From: Nitrospira sp.
GTDB lineage: Bacteria > Nitrospirota > Nitrospiria > Nitrospirales > Nitrospiraceae
DNA length: 55,636 nucleotides
Direction of reading: 5' to 3'
Assembly (NCBI GenBank): GCA_018242765.1
Contig: JAFEBH010000016.1
Coordinates: 1-55,636, forward strand
Shown here: positions 8,008 to 16,752 of the stretch, one piece after another
How the letters are laid out: every line of letters starts with the position of its first letter
Position numbering within the stretch: position 1 is the stretch's first letter
The notes under the pieces: generated by a model
What the model saw: the letters and a program-made list of their open reading frames with translations, nothing else
What the model was told of the DNA's origin: nothing
Databases searched by the model: none
Program-made: the position numbers and the translations under genes

Positions 8008-8718
8008 TCAATTGAACAACAAGGCACCGCTGATCTTCTCGGGGCTATGGCACGTGTCACATTTTCTGTCCAACACCCTACCGTCATGCTGCGTCTTTCC
8101 ATCATGGCAACGGAAACAATCGCTGAGGGCTCTCGTGCGCAGGGAGGACCCTTCCGGATAGAGGGGATACCATGGTTTGCTGTCGGCAGACACATGGCCA
8201 CGTGGGATCACAATGGGATAGCCCTTGATCGGTTCATCATGCACGACACCGGCATGACAGGTCGTACAGCCTTCTCCCTGTCCACGAACCGTGAATGCCT
8301 CCATATGTTGGCGATGACTCACGACTAACCCCACCTCCTTCACCGGTAGCGGGAGATCGCGGGACGCAATTTCCGAGACACGAAGAATGTGTCGATGACA
8401 GCTTAGGCAGACGCCAGAATCCACCGTCGCTTTCAGATTGTGCGCCTCCGTCGGAGTCCCCAGGAGCGTGATGGCTGCATCCTTGGCCCCAGCCAACACC
8501 TTGTCCGTAAGCCACCCGTGAAGCCCAGGCCGCACATGGCAGGCAACACAGCTGATGTCTTTATGTGAGGATTTCGCCCAACTCTGGTAAGAGGGCGCAA
8601 TGGTGTGGCATCCGGCACAGAACTCAGGTTGATTAGTCAATGGAATCGCAATCCCCGCCAGAGCGACAGCCCCGACCATGACGGCCAACGCAATCGTGGT
8701 CCTAGACGTCCAGCTCAT
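8008..8718 (-). CDS. Six-haem NapC/NirT-like membrane-anchored cytochrome c
   Basis: Encodes 236 residues. A single N-terminal membrane anchor (about residues 8-28) is followed by six CXXCH haem-attachment motifs: CAGCH, CVACH, CLSCH, CTTCH, CFRCH and CDTCH. The first two with 'SHKDISCVACH' match the NapC/NirT quinol-oxidising family, which normally has four haems; two extra C-terminal sites make it a hexahaem variant. It sits in the periplasm and should pass electrons between quinone and a soluble or membrane partner. Its start overlaps the end of mobB by 17 bp, and the ABC ATPase gene follows 10 bp later. Confidence 0.88.
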   Translation of the reverse strand: MSWTSRTTIALAVMVGAVALAGIAIPLTNQPEFCAGCHTIAPSYQSWAKSSHKDISCVACHVRPGLHGWLTDKVLAGAKDAAITLLGTPTEAHNLKATVDSGVCLSCHRHILRVSEIASRDLPLPVKEVGLVVSHRQHMEAFTVRGQGEGCTTCHAGVVHDEPIKGYPIVIPRGHVSADSKPWYPLYPEGSSLRTRALSDCFRCHDGKTQHDGRVLDRKCDTCHSPEKISGALLFN

Positions 8719-9220
8719 GCTCCCGGTGCCGAAGGGGAAACTGCCGAATCAAGAGTGCGGCCACGCCGGCGACATCGTCCAGATGCAACACAGGCACTGG
8801 AAGATCGACCGGCCTATCGGACACGACGGCGAGAAGACCGTCGGACGAATAGGAAACTTCCTCCAACTGATCGCGCACGACAATGATCTTGGGATAGTCC
8901 TCACTCTTCCATCCCTCCGCAATGATGAGATCGTACGAGTGATCCAGGAAACGGTCTCGGACTTCTTCCACCTTGAGCTGTTCGGATACATCGGCAAAGA
9001 GGGCGAGACTCCCCTTCGACACGACGATGACACTGCCGGCGCCGGCGCGTTTATGGCGCCAACTATCTTTTCCTTCGGTATCGAGATCGAATCCGTGACC
9101 GGCGTGTTTTACCGTTGCAACACGATACCCGGCCCGCACGAGCTCAGGAATGACCCGCTCAATCAACGTGGTCTTTCCGCTATTCGAGCGACCAATAAAC
9201 GAAACGATTGGAATGGACAT
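8702..9220 (-). CDS. mobB: Molybdopterin-guanine dinucleotide biosynthesis adapter MobB
   Basis: Encodes 172 residues. It has the P-loop 'GRSNSGKTTLIERVIPEL', then 'GYRVATVKHAGHGFDLD' and 'DLIIAEGWKSEDYPKI', the standard MobB signature motifs. MobB is a GTP-binding protein that assists the last step of bis-MGD cofactor assembly, used by DMSO-reductase-family enzymes such as nitrate reductases and nitrite oxidoreductases. It lies 24 bp downstream of moeA and overlaps the cytochrome gene, consistent with one operon for molybdoenzyme maturation. No mobA is in this window. Confidence 0.93.
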   Translation of the reverse strand: MSIPIVSFIGRSNSGKTTLIERVIPELVRAGYRVATVKHAGHGFDLDTEGKDSWRHKRAGAGSVIVVSKGSLALFADVSEQLKVEEVRDRFLDHSYDLIIAEGWKSEDYPKIIVVRDQLEEVSYSSDGLLAVVSDRPVDLPVPVLHLDDVAGVAALLIRQFPLRHREHELDV

Positions 9221-9244
9221 GCTGTGACCGTGCAGTTTGTCTCG

Positions 9245-10543
9245 TTAGCAACAAGAGAGCCGATGGGCTCCGGAATGGATCTGTTCGGTTCTTGTGGACC
9301 AGGCCTCGCCGCTCAACAACTGGACCGTGACCTCGTCACCGGGCTGAAGTCGCTCCGTCTCTACCGGGATATCGATGAGACAATTCGCCTTCACCATTGA
9401 GGTCAGAATACCGGAACCCTGGTCACCGGTCGTGCGAACCTTGAAGACCCCCTCTTCTCGTGTCAGGACCCCTCGCAAGAAATGACGCCGATCAGTACGC
9501 TTGGAAAATTTCTCCTGAAAGATCGCCTGCAGCACCGGCCGTCCATAGGTCCGGCAGCCGCTCATCTTCTGCAGTGCCGGTCTTACGAGTTGCTCAAACG
9601 TCACCATGGAGGACACGGGATTACCAGGAAGGCCGAAGGCCAGCTTGCCTTGGATCCTGCCAAATGCCAAGGGTTGCCCGGGTCTGATCGCGAGTTTCCA
9701 AAAGTTCATCTCGGCCCCAAGCTCACGGAAGACCGCTTTGGTGAAATCATAATCACCCATCGAAACTCCACCGGACAGGACCAGGATATCGGCATTCAAC
9801 CCTTGCGAAATCTTCTCCTTGAGAGCGGCTGGTGTATCGCGGGCAATACCGAGCAAGAGCGGAACCCCTCCGGCTTCCTGCACAGCCGCGGCCATGCCGT
9901 AACTATTCGAGTTGATGATCTTCTCTTCACTGAAGCGCTCATCCAAATCAGCCAATTCGTCGCCGGTCGACAGAATCGCTACCCGAGGCCGCTGATAGAC
10001 ATACACCAGTGCCTTCGCAAGGATCGCCAGCATCCCAGCCTCACCGGGACGAATCCTGGTCCCCTGGGCGATGATGCAGTCGCCTTTCTTGACGTCCTCA
10101 CCCTGGGGCCTGATGTTGGCGCCCTTCGGTTCCGGCTTCAACACGCGCACGGATGCCGGTGTCGGCTCAGTGTCCTCGACTTTGAGCACCGTATCCGCCC
10201 CTCGGGGCATCGGGGCACCAGTCATGATCCGGATTGCCTCACCAGGCCCAACCGTTTTTGTCGGCATCGTCCCGGCGGGAACATCTTCAATAATCGAAAG
10301 CGTCACCGGCTTCTGGATAGCATGCTCTTGTTTGATATCCTCCCACCTCACCGCAAACCCATCCATGGCAGAGTTGTCCCATGGCGGATTGTCCCGCTCG
10401 GCAACGATGTTCTCACCCAGCACACGGCCCAAGACATCCACAATCGAGACTTTTTCAATTCCTAACACCGGCGTGGCATCAAGCACCACTCGTTGTGCAT
10501 CGTGGAGTTGGGTCAAACCAGTCATGGCATCGGCAGCTTTCAC
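9245..10543 (-). CDS. moeA: Molybdopterin molybdenumtransferase MoeA
   Basis: Encodes 432 residues, slightly longer than the 400-410 typical. Hallmarks: 'LGRVLGENIVAERDNPPWDN', 'SAMDGFAVR', 'IMTGAPMPRGADTVLKVED', 'RPRVAILSTGDEL', 'SGGVSMGDYDF' and 'AFGLPGNPVSSMVTFEQ'. MoeA inserts molybdate into adenylated molybdopterin in the cytoplasm. Its ATG overlaps the stop of the mrp-type gene by 4 bp (ATGA), so translation is coupled. Confidence 0.97.
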   Translation of the reverse strand: MKAADAMTGLTQLHDAQRVVLDATPVLGIEKVSIVDVLGRVLGENIVAERDNPPWDNSAMDGFAVRWEDIKQEHAIQKPVTLSIIEDVPAGTMPTKTVGPGEAIRIMTGAPMPRGADTVLKVEDTEPTPASVRVLKPEPKGANIRPQGEDVKKGDCIIAQGTRIRPGEAGMLAILAKALVYVYQRPRVAILSTGDELADLDERFSEEKIINSNSYGMAAAVQEAGGVPLLLGIARDTPAALKEKISQGLNADILVLSGGVSMGDYDFTKAVFRELGAEMNFWKLAIRPGQPLAFGRIQGKLAFGLPGNPVSSMVTFEQLVRPALQKMSGCRTYGRPVLQAIFQEKFSKRTDRRHFLRGVLTREEGVFKVRTTGDQGSGILTSMVKANCLIDIPVETERLQPGDEVTVQLLSGEAWSTRTEQIHSGAHRLSCC

Positions 10544-11508
10544 TGGCGTATTCCTCTCATCGGCCCGGCGGTCGGCTTTCCTACTTTCAGAAGCGATGCC
10601 CCCTTCTTGCAGAACGCTTCGACTTGATTGGCAATCTGATGGTAGGCCTCCGCCGTGGGCGTATCAGAGTTGAAGAGCGCAAAGGGTTCCCCGGCATCCG
10701 ATTGGGTGACTACATCCGGGTCGAGCGGAATTCGCCCCAAGAAGGGAACCCCCATATCGTTCGCGGAAGCTTCCCCACCACCCTTTCGGAACACATCGAT
10801 ATGCGTATGGCAATGTGGACACTCAAGCCCACTCATATTTTCCACAATGCCGATGATCGGCACGTCACTATCCTTACAAAAGGTCACTGACTTGCGCGAA
10901 TCGAGCAGCGCCACTTCCTGAGGAGTCGTGACGATGACCGCGCCGCTGACCTGGCCGAGCAAGTCGATCGTGGTGACTGATTCGTTGCCAGTACCAGGAG
11001 GAAGATCGATCAGGAGAAAATTTAGATCTTGCCAATCGACTCCGCCCAGCAGCTGATTGATGAATTCATACTTATAGGCATCTCGCCAGATAATAGGATC
11101 ATCCGAGTTCTGCAGCAGAAACGACATGGAGGCGATCTTCAAATTGTACGCCTGGAAGGGAATGATCCCCCCGGAAGTGCTGATCTTGAGCTTCTGTCCT
11201 TCGGCCCCGACCATCTTGGGAATATTGGGGCCATGGATGTCCATATCACAGATGCCGACATGCCATCCCTTGAGTGCCAAACTGACCGCAATGTTCGTAG
11301 TGCAGGTACTCTTCCCTACACCACCCTTATTGCTCATAATGAGCACCTTGTACTCAATCCGCTCCATCCGCTTGGCCACCAGCCAACGGCTATGCCCTTC
11401 TTTATCCTTTTGACATCGCTCTGTTTCATCACAGATGGCGCAAGCCCACATGTAGGTGCAGGCATCCTCGCTTCCACTGTTATTGATCACATTGAGTTCA
11501 CGTGTCAT
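10540..11508 (-). CDS. Mrp/NBP35-type Fe-S cluster carrier ATPase
   Basis: Encodes about 322 residues. The P-loop is the deviant Walker A 'MSNKGGVGKSTCTTNIAVSL' of ParA/MinD/Mrp proteins. Other motifs are 'GICDMDIHGPNIPKM', 'LLIDLPPGTGNESVT' and the CXXC of 'LECPHCHTHI' that holds the bridging 4Fe-4S cluster in the dimer. An extra N-terminal Cys-rich segment ('ACTYMWACAICDETERC') could bind another cluster, as in NBP35. It delivers Fe-S clusters to apo-enzymes. Its place just before moeA suggests supplying an Fe-S molybdoenzyme. The ATG at 11508 is used; a TTG at 11526 is less likely. Confidence 0.92.
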   Translation of the reverse strand: MTRELNVINNSGSEDACTYMWACAICDETERCQKDKEGHSRWLVAKRMERIEYKVLIMSNKGGVGKSTCTTNIAVSLALKGWHVGICDMDIHGPNIPKMVGAEGQKLKISTSGGIIPFQAYNLKIASMSFLLQNSDDPIIWRDAYKYEFINQLLGGVDWQDLNFLLIDLPPGTGNESVTTIDLLGQVSGAVIVTTPQEVALLDSRKSVTFCKDSDVPIIGIVENMSGLECPHCHTHIDVFRKGGGEASANDMGVPFLGRIPLDPDVVTQSDAGEPFALFNSDTPTAEAYHQIANQVEAFCKKGASLLKVGKPTAGPMRGIRQ

Positions 11509-11563
11509 GAATGTGCTTTCTAACAATCAGGTTCGTTAATACCCATCATGCTCGCTTACGACG

Positions 11564-12508
11564 CTACTGCTGTCGTCCCCCAGGAACGCCCACATAGTCA
11601 TCGTTCGCGGAGGAGTTCGACATCGCCACCCCCGCCGCACTCCTTCCGGCTCCAGCTCCAGCCATCACGACCGTTGGAACTGACGGCCGGCTGGATTCGG
11701 CTTCCGTCTTCTTTCCAAACACTTTCGCGCCAAAAATTCCGACCCAGTAGAGTAGAAACATGGGACCGGCCATCAACGTTTGATTGAACGGGTCCGGCGT
11801 GGGCGTCAGGATAGCGGAAATCACGAACGACCCTAACAGGGCCCACTTCCAATATTGAATCAAGAACGGCGCGTCCACCCACCCGAGCTTCGCCATGAGC
11901 GTCAGCGCCAACGGCACCTCAAAAATCAGCCCGAATACCATCAGAAACCAGAGGGCGAAGCCAACATATTGCGCAATGGAAATCTGCGGCGCAAATCCTG
12001 CGTTGACGCCGTACGAAATCAAAAAATTCAACGCAAACGGCAGAACGAAAAAAAATGAAAAGCCCGCCCCCGCATAAAACGCCGCCGCACTTACACACAC
12101 AAACGGTCCGACAAACCGTCGCTCTTGTGCGTGCAGCCCCGGAACCACGAATCGCCAGATCTCATACAGCAGATACGGAAGGGCGAGCACAATGGCACAC
12201 AAGCCCGCCACCTTGACGTTCTGCCAGAGCGCCTCCGCCGGGGCAAGAAAGACAAACGGCACGGTCGGGAGATCAGTCGGTTCCCATGTCAGCTGACTGG
12301 GAACAAACATGTTCTGGAGTGGAATGCGCAGCCATTTGACCAACGTGTCGGCATACAAGAAGGTCCCCATGAACACGACCGCCAACGCGATCACCGCACG
12401 GGTCAGCCGGACCTGGAACTCCACCAGGTGTTCCATGACCGGCATCTTCTTGTCCTCCAGTGGCTTGAAGACCGAGTCTTGCAACCACTGGTTTAGCTTG
12501 TTCAACAC
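11564..12508 (-). CDS. tatC: Sec-independent translocase subunit TatC
   Basis: Encodes 314 residues from a GTG with a GAGG site 5 bases upstream. The N-terminus 'MPVMEHLVEFQVRLTRAVIA' holds the conserved Glu-rich TatC opening, followed by six membrane segments and the family motif 'FGLIFEVPLALTLMAKLGW'. 'SFVISAILTPTPDPFNQTLM' marks the fifth and sixth segments. A non-conserved Gly/Ala/Ser-rich tail of about 60 residues makes it longer than the usual 250. TatC is the signal-peptide receptor of the twin-arginine system, which exports folded cofactor-bearing enzymes. No tatA or tatB gene is seen beside it. Confidence 0.95.
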   Translation of the reverse strand: MLNKLNQWLQDSVFKPLEDKKMPVMEHLVEFQVRLTRAVIALAVVFMGTFLYADTLVKWLRIPLQNMFVPSQLTWEPTDLPTVPFVFLAPAEALWQNVKVAGLCAIVLALPYLLYEIWRFVVPGLHAQERRFVGPFVCVSAAAFYAGAGFSFFFVLPFALNFLISYGVNAGFAPQISIAQYVGFALWFLMVFGLIFEVPLALTLMAKLGWVDAPFLIQYWKWALLGSFVISAILTPTPDPFNQTLMAGPMFLLYWVGIFGAKVFGKKTEAESSRPSVPTVVMAGAGAGRSAAGVAMSNSSANDDYVGVPGGRQQ

Positions 12509-12597
12509 AGAGCCTCGTCACTGTGGAATCTGTCGATCCGACGATCAGGCTTCTGGCAGTCAACAGATCGACAGATCAACAAATGCCCTTGTGCGCC

Positions 12598-14100
12598 TTA
12601 CTTCGGATTGATCGCCACGAAGAGGCTGTTCCCCTGACGGTTGACGAGCAACACCGCGAGCTCATCTTTTTTAATTTTCTCGGCGGCCTTCTGGTACTCG
12701 CTGAGTGTCTTCACGGATTCATGATTGACTTCTTGGATGACATCGCCGCGCTGCAAGCCGGCCGCTTCCGCCTGTCCGCCCGGCTCCACCGAGGTGATCA
12801 CCACACCTGCCGTCTTGGCAGGGATGTTCAATTGGCTCATCAACGCATTGTCCAGCGCCTGAACACGAAGCGATGCCAAGACATTGTCCGGTGGCTTGAT
12901 TTGCTCCCCCGATTCCTTCGGTGGCCCCGGCTCCTTCTTCGCCAAGACTTCATCCGAGGGACGCTCCGCCACCTTCACGGCAATGACCTGCTCCTTCCCT
13001 TCGCGGACGACCTTCACCTGGGCATCTTTGCCGACGACCGTTCTGGCAACGAGGTTGCGCAGCTGACTCACCGTCTGCACCTCTTTCCCGTTAAAGGCCA
13101 CCACCACATCGCCCCGCTTGATTCCCGCGGCATGCGAGGGGCCATTTTCATTGACGTCGCTGATCAACACGCCTTTCCGCTGTTCCGGAAGTTTGAACGA
13201 TTTCGCCAAGGCCGGCGTGATTTCCTGAATCGCCACGCCCATCCATCCGCGTACGACTTTCCCCGTCTTTTGGAGACTATCCACGATATCGAGCGCGATA
13301 CTACTGGGAATCGCAAACCCAATGCCCTCCGATCCGCCGGTCCTCGAGAAAATCGCGGTATTAATCCCGATCAGATCTCCGTTCATATTGACGAGCGCTC
13401 CACCCGAATTTCCAGGGTTGATGGCCGCATCGGTCTGGATAAAGTCTTCATAGTCGGCGATTCCGACATTGCCACGCCCCAATGCACTGATAATGCCGAG
13501 CGTCACGGTCGAGCTCAGACCAAATGGACTCCCGACGGCCAACACCAAGTCCCCGACCTGGAGCCTCTCATACTCAGCCCACTTGAGCGACGGCAGATCC
13601 TTGGCCTCGATCTTGATGACCGCCAAGTCGGTTTTGGGATCGGTCCCGACAACCTTGCCGGAAAACTCCCGCCGATCATTCAACGTCACCGTAATCTGGG
13701 TCGCCCCTTCCACAACGTGATTGTTGGTCACGATAAATCCGCTGGAATCGAGGATGACTCCGGAACCGGCACTCTGGTCAGGTTTGCCGTGCGGACCGGG
13801 AGGCCCATGTGGGGTTGGCGGAGTCGGTGACTCACCACCGGGCTCATCCCCAGGAGGCGGGGCTCCGAATGGATTGGGAGGAATCCCTCCTCGCCTCCGA
13901 CTCCCTTCCCCACCACCGGTGACAGCAATGTTGACGACGGCCGGCGTCGTCTTTTTCACAATTTCTGAGAATCCCTGGGCCCATGCTGGAGGAACCCCTG
14001 CGGCCGAGACGGGTGTCGCGCATCCGCTTCCGACGAAAGCAGACAGGGTCAACCCACAAGCGATGAGCACGTTCGTCGTTTGCTGAGTCCACATGAACAT
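12598..14100 (-). CDS. Periplasmic HtrA/DegQ-type serine protease
   Basis: Encodes 500 residues. It has an N-terminal signal or lipoprotein-like segment with Cys at 'VGSGCATP', then a Pro/Gly-rich linker and a trypsin-like domain. The triad is His in 'IVTNNHVVEGA', Asp in 'TDPKTDLAVIKI' and Ser in 'AAINPGNSGGALVN'. Two PDZ domains follow ('GVLISDVNENGPSHAAGI' and 'GVVITSVEPGGQAEAAGL'). This is the Do/DegP-DegQ architecture for quality control of envelope proteins. A GGAGG site lies 9 bases before the ATG. It is the first gene of the minus-strand block running to tatC, 89 bp downstream. Confidence 0.96.
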   Translation of the reverse strand: MFMWTQQTTNVLIACGLTLSAFVGSGCATPVSAAGVPPAWAQGFSEIVKKTTPAVVNIAVTGGGEGSRRRGGIPPNPFGAPPPGDEPGGESPTPPTPHGPPGPHGKPDQSAGSGVILDSSGFIVTNNHVVEGATQITVTLNDRREFSGKVVGTDPKTDLAVIKIEAKDLPSLKWAEYERLQVGDLVLAVGSPFGLSSTVTLGIISALGRGNVGIADYEDFIQTDAAINPGNSGGALVNMNGDLIGINTAIFSRTGGSEGIGFAIPSSIALDIVDSLQKTGKVVRGWMGVAIQEITPALAKSFKLPEQRKGVLISDVNENGPSHAAGIKRGDVVVAFNGKEVQTVSQLRNLVARTVVGKDAQVKVVREGKEQVIAVKVAERPSDEVLAKKEPGPPKESGEQIKPPDNVLASLRVQALDNALMSQLNIPAKTAGVVITSVEPGGQAEAAGLQRGDVIQEVNHESVKTLSEYQKAAEKIKKDELAVLLVNRQGNSLFVAINPK

Positions 14101-14377
14101 ATCTGAATTCCTCCAGGATGTGACTCTGCTTCAGAGTCCTATTTGGAAATGAGTCTCCCACCAGCCGAACAATCTATCTATCTTACACTACTCGTTCTAT
14201 AGGCTTCAAAGAAGAAAAGGCTGTGCCACGGGAACGGAACCCGATCCGATGGATCGGCGGATGCACGGCAAATCTCCTCCATGATAGAGCAAGTGAACTT
14301 GCTCTCGACAGGATTCCTTATGGACCCGTTGCATTCACGTGAAGTTTCCAGTACCGTGACAGACGGTCAGTTCCAAC

Positions 14378-16270
14378 ATGCTACCAGAAATAGCCCAGGC
14401 AGTGACCGAACGCAACCGACTCAGCGGTATCCGCACTCTGGCAGGGGTTTGGATTGGCGGGACACTCCTTGTCCTCACCGGCTGCGCTCCACATCTTGAG
14501 TTCCCTCCGATGGGCACTCCCCTCTCCGCCAGTGCCAAACTGGAAACGTCCGCCGCCCTGAAGAACCTCGTACTTCGTTACACGGATTCATGCGGGCAGA
14601 TCCAGGAGGTTCCGTTAGGAGGACGCCTGCAAGACGCGTTACAGGAGGGCTTTCGCCGAACCTTCACCCGGGTGATCTCGGAGAACGACGAAACTGGTCC
14701 TCCCCCTGATCATCTCGTTCAGGTGGACCTGGTTGACTCGTCATTCGACCTCAATAAAGAGGCCCTCTACGACCGTGCCCCTGCCGTCTTACATCTCAAC
14801 GCGATCGCTCGTATCTACGACCAGACGGGAACATTGCTCCGGCAAGCGGACATCGCCGTGTCACGCCAAGAACGACTGCGACTTGAACAACTCTCAAAGA
14901 ATTGCGATTACGTCATTGATCCGTTCATTCGCGATACCACGATCGACTTTTCGACCCGTGTGGCCCTCACTGCCAAGCAGGTCGCCATGAGCCAGAACGG
15001 TCTCACTTCGACCGAACCAACTGCTCCATCGCCGGGAACGTCCATCACCCCCCCTACGTTGAACCCAGTACTTGCCCAACCACCACCAGCCCTTACCAGC
15101 GCTTCGACCGCGCTCCGGTTCAAGGCGCTCCTCCTCGATGAAAATAGCGACCTTCTGCTTGAAGGGGGCGAACATATCCGTGTCCGCGTCGACGTCGTCA
15201 ACACCGGCGCAACACCGGTGGAGAACGCCTCGGCTTCTTTGACCGGGACTCGGCTCGTCCTCGAACAGTTTCCCACGACCGTCTTGAGAATTCCGCCGCT
15301 GCAACCGGGCCAAACAAAGTCGTTGGAATTTGTCGCGACCCTCCCCCTGCTCGCACAAGCAGAGCAAGTCGAGATTCGGGTGATCGTGGAAGAACGCAGC
15401 GGAACCTCAGCCCCACCGCAAACCCTGTCCTTCACGATTGCCCCGACAGGATCCAGAGGGAACAATGTCGATCATGTGTCGCCACAAACATCAACCGTTC
15501 GGCACCCTGAAACTTCCGTTATTGCCATCGGCCTCAGTGCAACCCTCACCCAGCAGATTCCATCACGCAAGTATGCGGCACAGGATGCAGAGGCGGTTGC
15601 CAAGTATTTCCAGACGCTCGGGGGCGTGCCGTCGTCCAATATCGCTCTCCTGACGGATCGCACGGCCACGTCTGCGCATATCGAAAAAACCTTGCGCGAA
15701 TGGCTCCCGGCTCGTTCGACGAAGGACGGGATTGTGATCATTTATGTTTCTGGCCAGGCGATGGTCTCTCCAAGAGGGGAAATCATGCTCGTCCCCTATG
15801 ATGGGACAAAGATCCCCACCAGCCTGTACCGCTTGAGCACGCTCGAATCAGTTCTCACCAAACTAAGCCCACAGCAGGCCATCTTGATCTTCGACGGGAG
15901 AACTTCTCCCATTGTCGATCAGGCCAAGACACCCGCCACCCCGCGATGGGACCTGGATGGGGAGAACACGATTCGATTGATCGCCGTCGAGGGCCTCGCG
16001 GCTGGAGTCGAAGACGACGCCCATCGTCACGGTCTCTTCACCTATTACCTGTTGCGAGGGCTGCGCGGAGAAGCGGATACGAACCGCGATGGAAAGATCA
16101 GCCTCGGAGAGGTCAGTGGATTCGTGCGACAAAAAGTCGCCTGGGCGTCAAAATCACAGTTCAGTACGACCCAGCGTCCACAGATGATCCCGCCGCTGAA
16201 ATCGGACGAGAAGGCCGCTGACCTAGTCCTCACCACACTGCCCTCCCTTGCGGCATCGGAAACGCCGTAA
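14378..16270 (+). CDS. Secreted protein with inactive caspase-like (pseudo-C14) domain
   Basis: Encodes 630 residues. An N-terminal membrane/lipoprotein signal ends in 'LLVLTGCAPHLEFPP', so an outer-envelope lipoprotein is likely. A central region with 'VRVDVVNTGATPVENASASL' looks like an Ig-like beta sandwich. The C-terminal 240 residues follow caspase-family layout: 'YAAQDAEAVAKYFQTLGGV', 'NIALLTDRTATSAHIEKTL', 'DGIVIIYVSGQAMVSPRG', 'IMLVPYDG'. The expected catalytic His after Ser-Gly is Gln460 and the expected Cys after 'ILIFDG' is Arg508. Near the end 'DTNRDGKISLGEV' is an EF-hand-like calcium loop. A non-catalytic calcium-binding scaffold is inferred. Confidence 0.75.
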   Translation: MLPEIAQAVTERNRLSGIRTLAGVWIGGTLLVLTGCAPHLEFPPMGTPLSASAKLETSAALKNLVLRYTDSCGQIQEVPLGGRLQDALQEGFRRTFTRVISENDETGPPPDHLVQVDLVDSSFDLNKEALYDRAPAVLHLNAIARIYDQTGTLLRQADIAVSRQERLRLEQLSKNCDYVIDPFIRDTTIDFSTRVALTAKQVAMSQNGLTSTEPTAPSPGTSITPPTLNPVLAQPPPALTSASTALRFKALLLDENSDLLLEGGEHIRVRVDVVNTGATPVENASASLTGTRLVLEQFPTTVLRIPPLQPGQTKSLEFVATLPLLAQAEQVEIRVIVEERSGTSAPPQTLSFTIAPTGSRGNNVDHVSPQTSTVRHPETSVIAIGLSATLTQQIPSRKYAAQDAEAVAKYFQTLGGVPSSNIALLTDRTATSAHIEKTLREWLPARSTKDGIVIIYVSGQAMVSPRGEIMLVPYDGTKIPTSLYRLSTLESVLTKLSPQQAILIFDGRTSPIVDQAKTPATPRWDLDGENTIRLIAVEGLAAGVEDDAHRHGLFTYYLLRGLRGEADTNRDGKISLGEVSGFVRQKVAWASKSQFSTTQRPQMIPPLKSDEKAADLVLTTLPSLAASETP

Positions 16271-16392
16271 TCCACACGATTCACACCGGCTCCCCGGCAA
16301 GTGCCTCAATAGCACCCATTATTACCCCTTCCCACGTTGAGCGTGGCCAGTCATGCTTGTAGGACGAGGAACAAAATCGTATCGTTCATCAC

Positions 16393-16623
16393 ATGAAAAC
16401 TACCATCGATGCTGTCGGGCGATTGGTAATTCCCAAGGAACTACGGCGAGAAGCAGGACTCCAGCCGGGCTCCGAGCTGGAGATCCGCTGGAGGCAGGGA
16501 CTAATTGAAATCGAGCCGGCACCGCTTCCCGTCAGGTTGAAGAAACGTGGCCGATTTCTTGTCGCGATGCCAAACCAGCCGATCGAGCCACTCACGAGCG
16601 AGACCGTCGAGCGGACGCGCTGA
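16393..16623 (+). CDS. AbrB/MazE-type antitoxin (VapB-like), orphan
   Basis: Encodes 76 residues. The first 45 form a swapped-hairpin AbrB fold: 'TIDAVGRLVIPKELRREAGL' then 'GSELEIRWRQGLIEIEPAPL'. The tail 'LTSETVERTR' resembles the toxin-binding C-terminus of VapB proteins but stops a few residues earlier than I would expect. No PIN-domain toxin follows on the same strand; a 5'-truncated PIN remnant is 1.6 kb away on the other strand (18219-18527). It may still autoregulate or be a leftover. DNA-binding family confident, partner absent. Confidence 0.85.
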   Translation: MKTTIDAVGRLVIPKELRREAGLQPGSELEIRWRQGLIEIEPAPLPVRLKKRGRFLVAMPNQPIEPLTSETVERTR

Positions 16624-16752
16624 CACCTCATCTGTAGCAGACTGGCTTCCTTCTAACTAAAGCGGTAGTAGCGGGCAACCGACTCTCTACGTGCGCAATA
16701 CAAGATCCGACTTCGGCTCTCAATGATCATCGCGATGCGGGTACCCGTGAGA

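Noticed and set aside
14101..14377. Possible small gene between the protease and pseudo-caspase genes
   Set aside because: Only short frames without ribosome sites; more likely the two divergent promoters.
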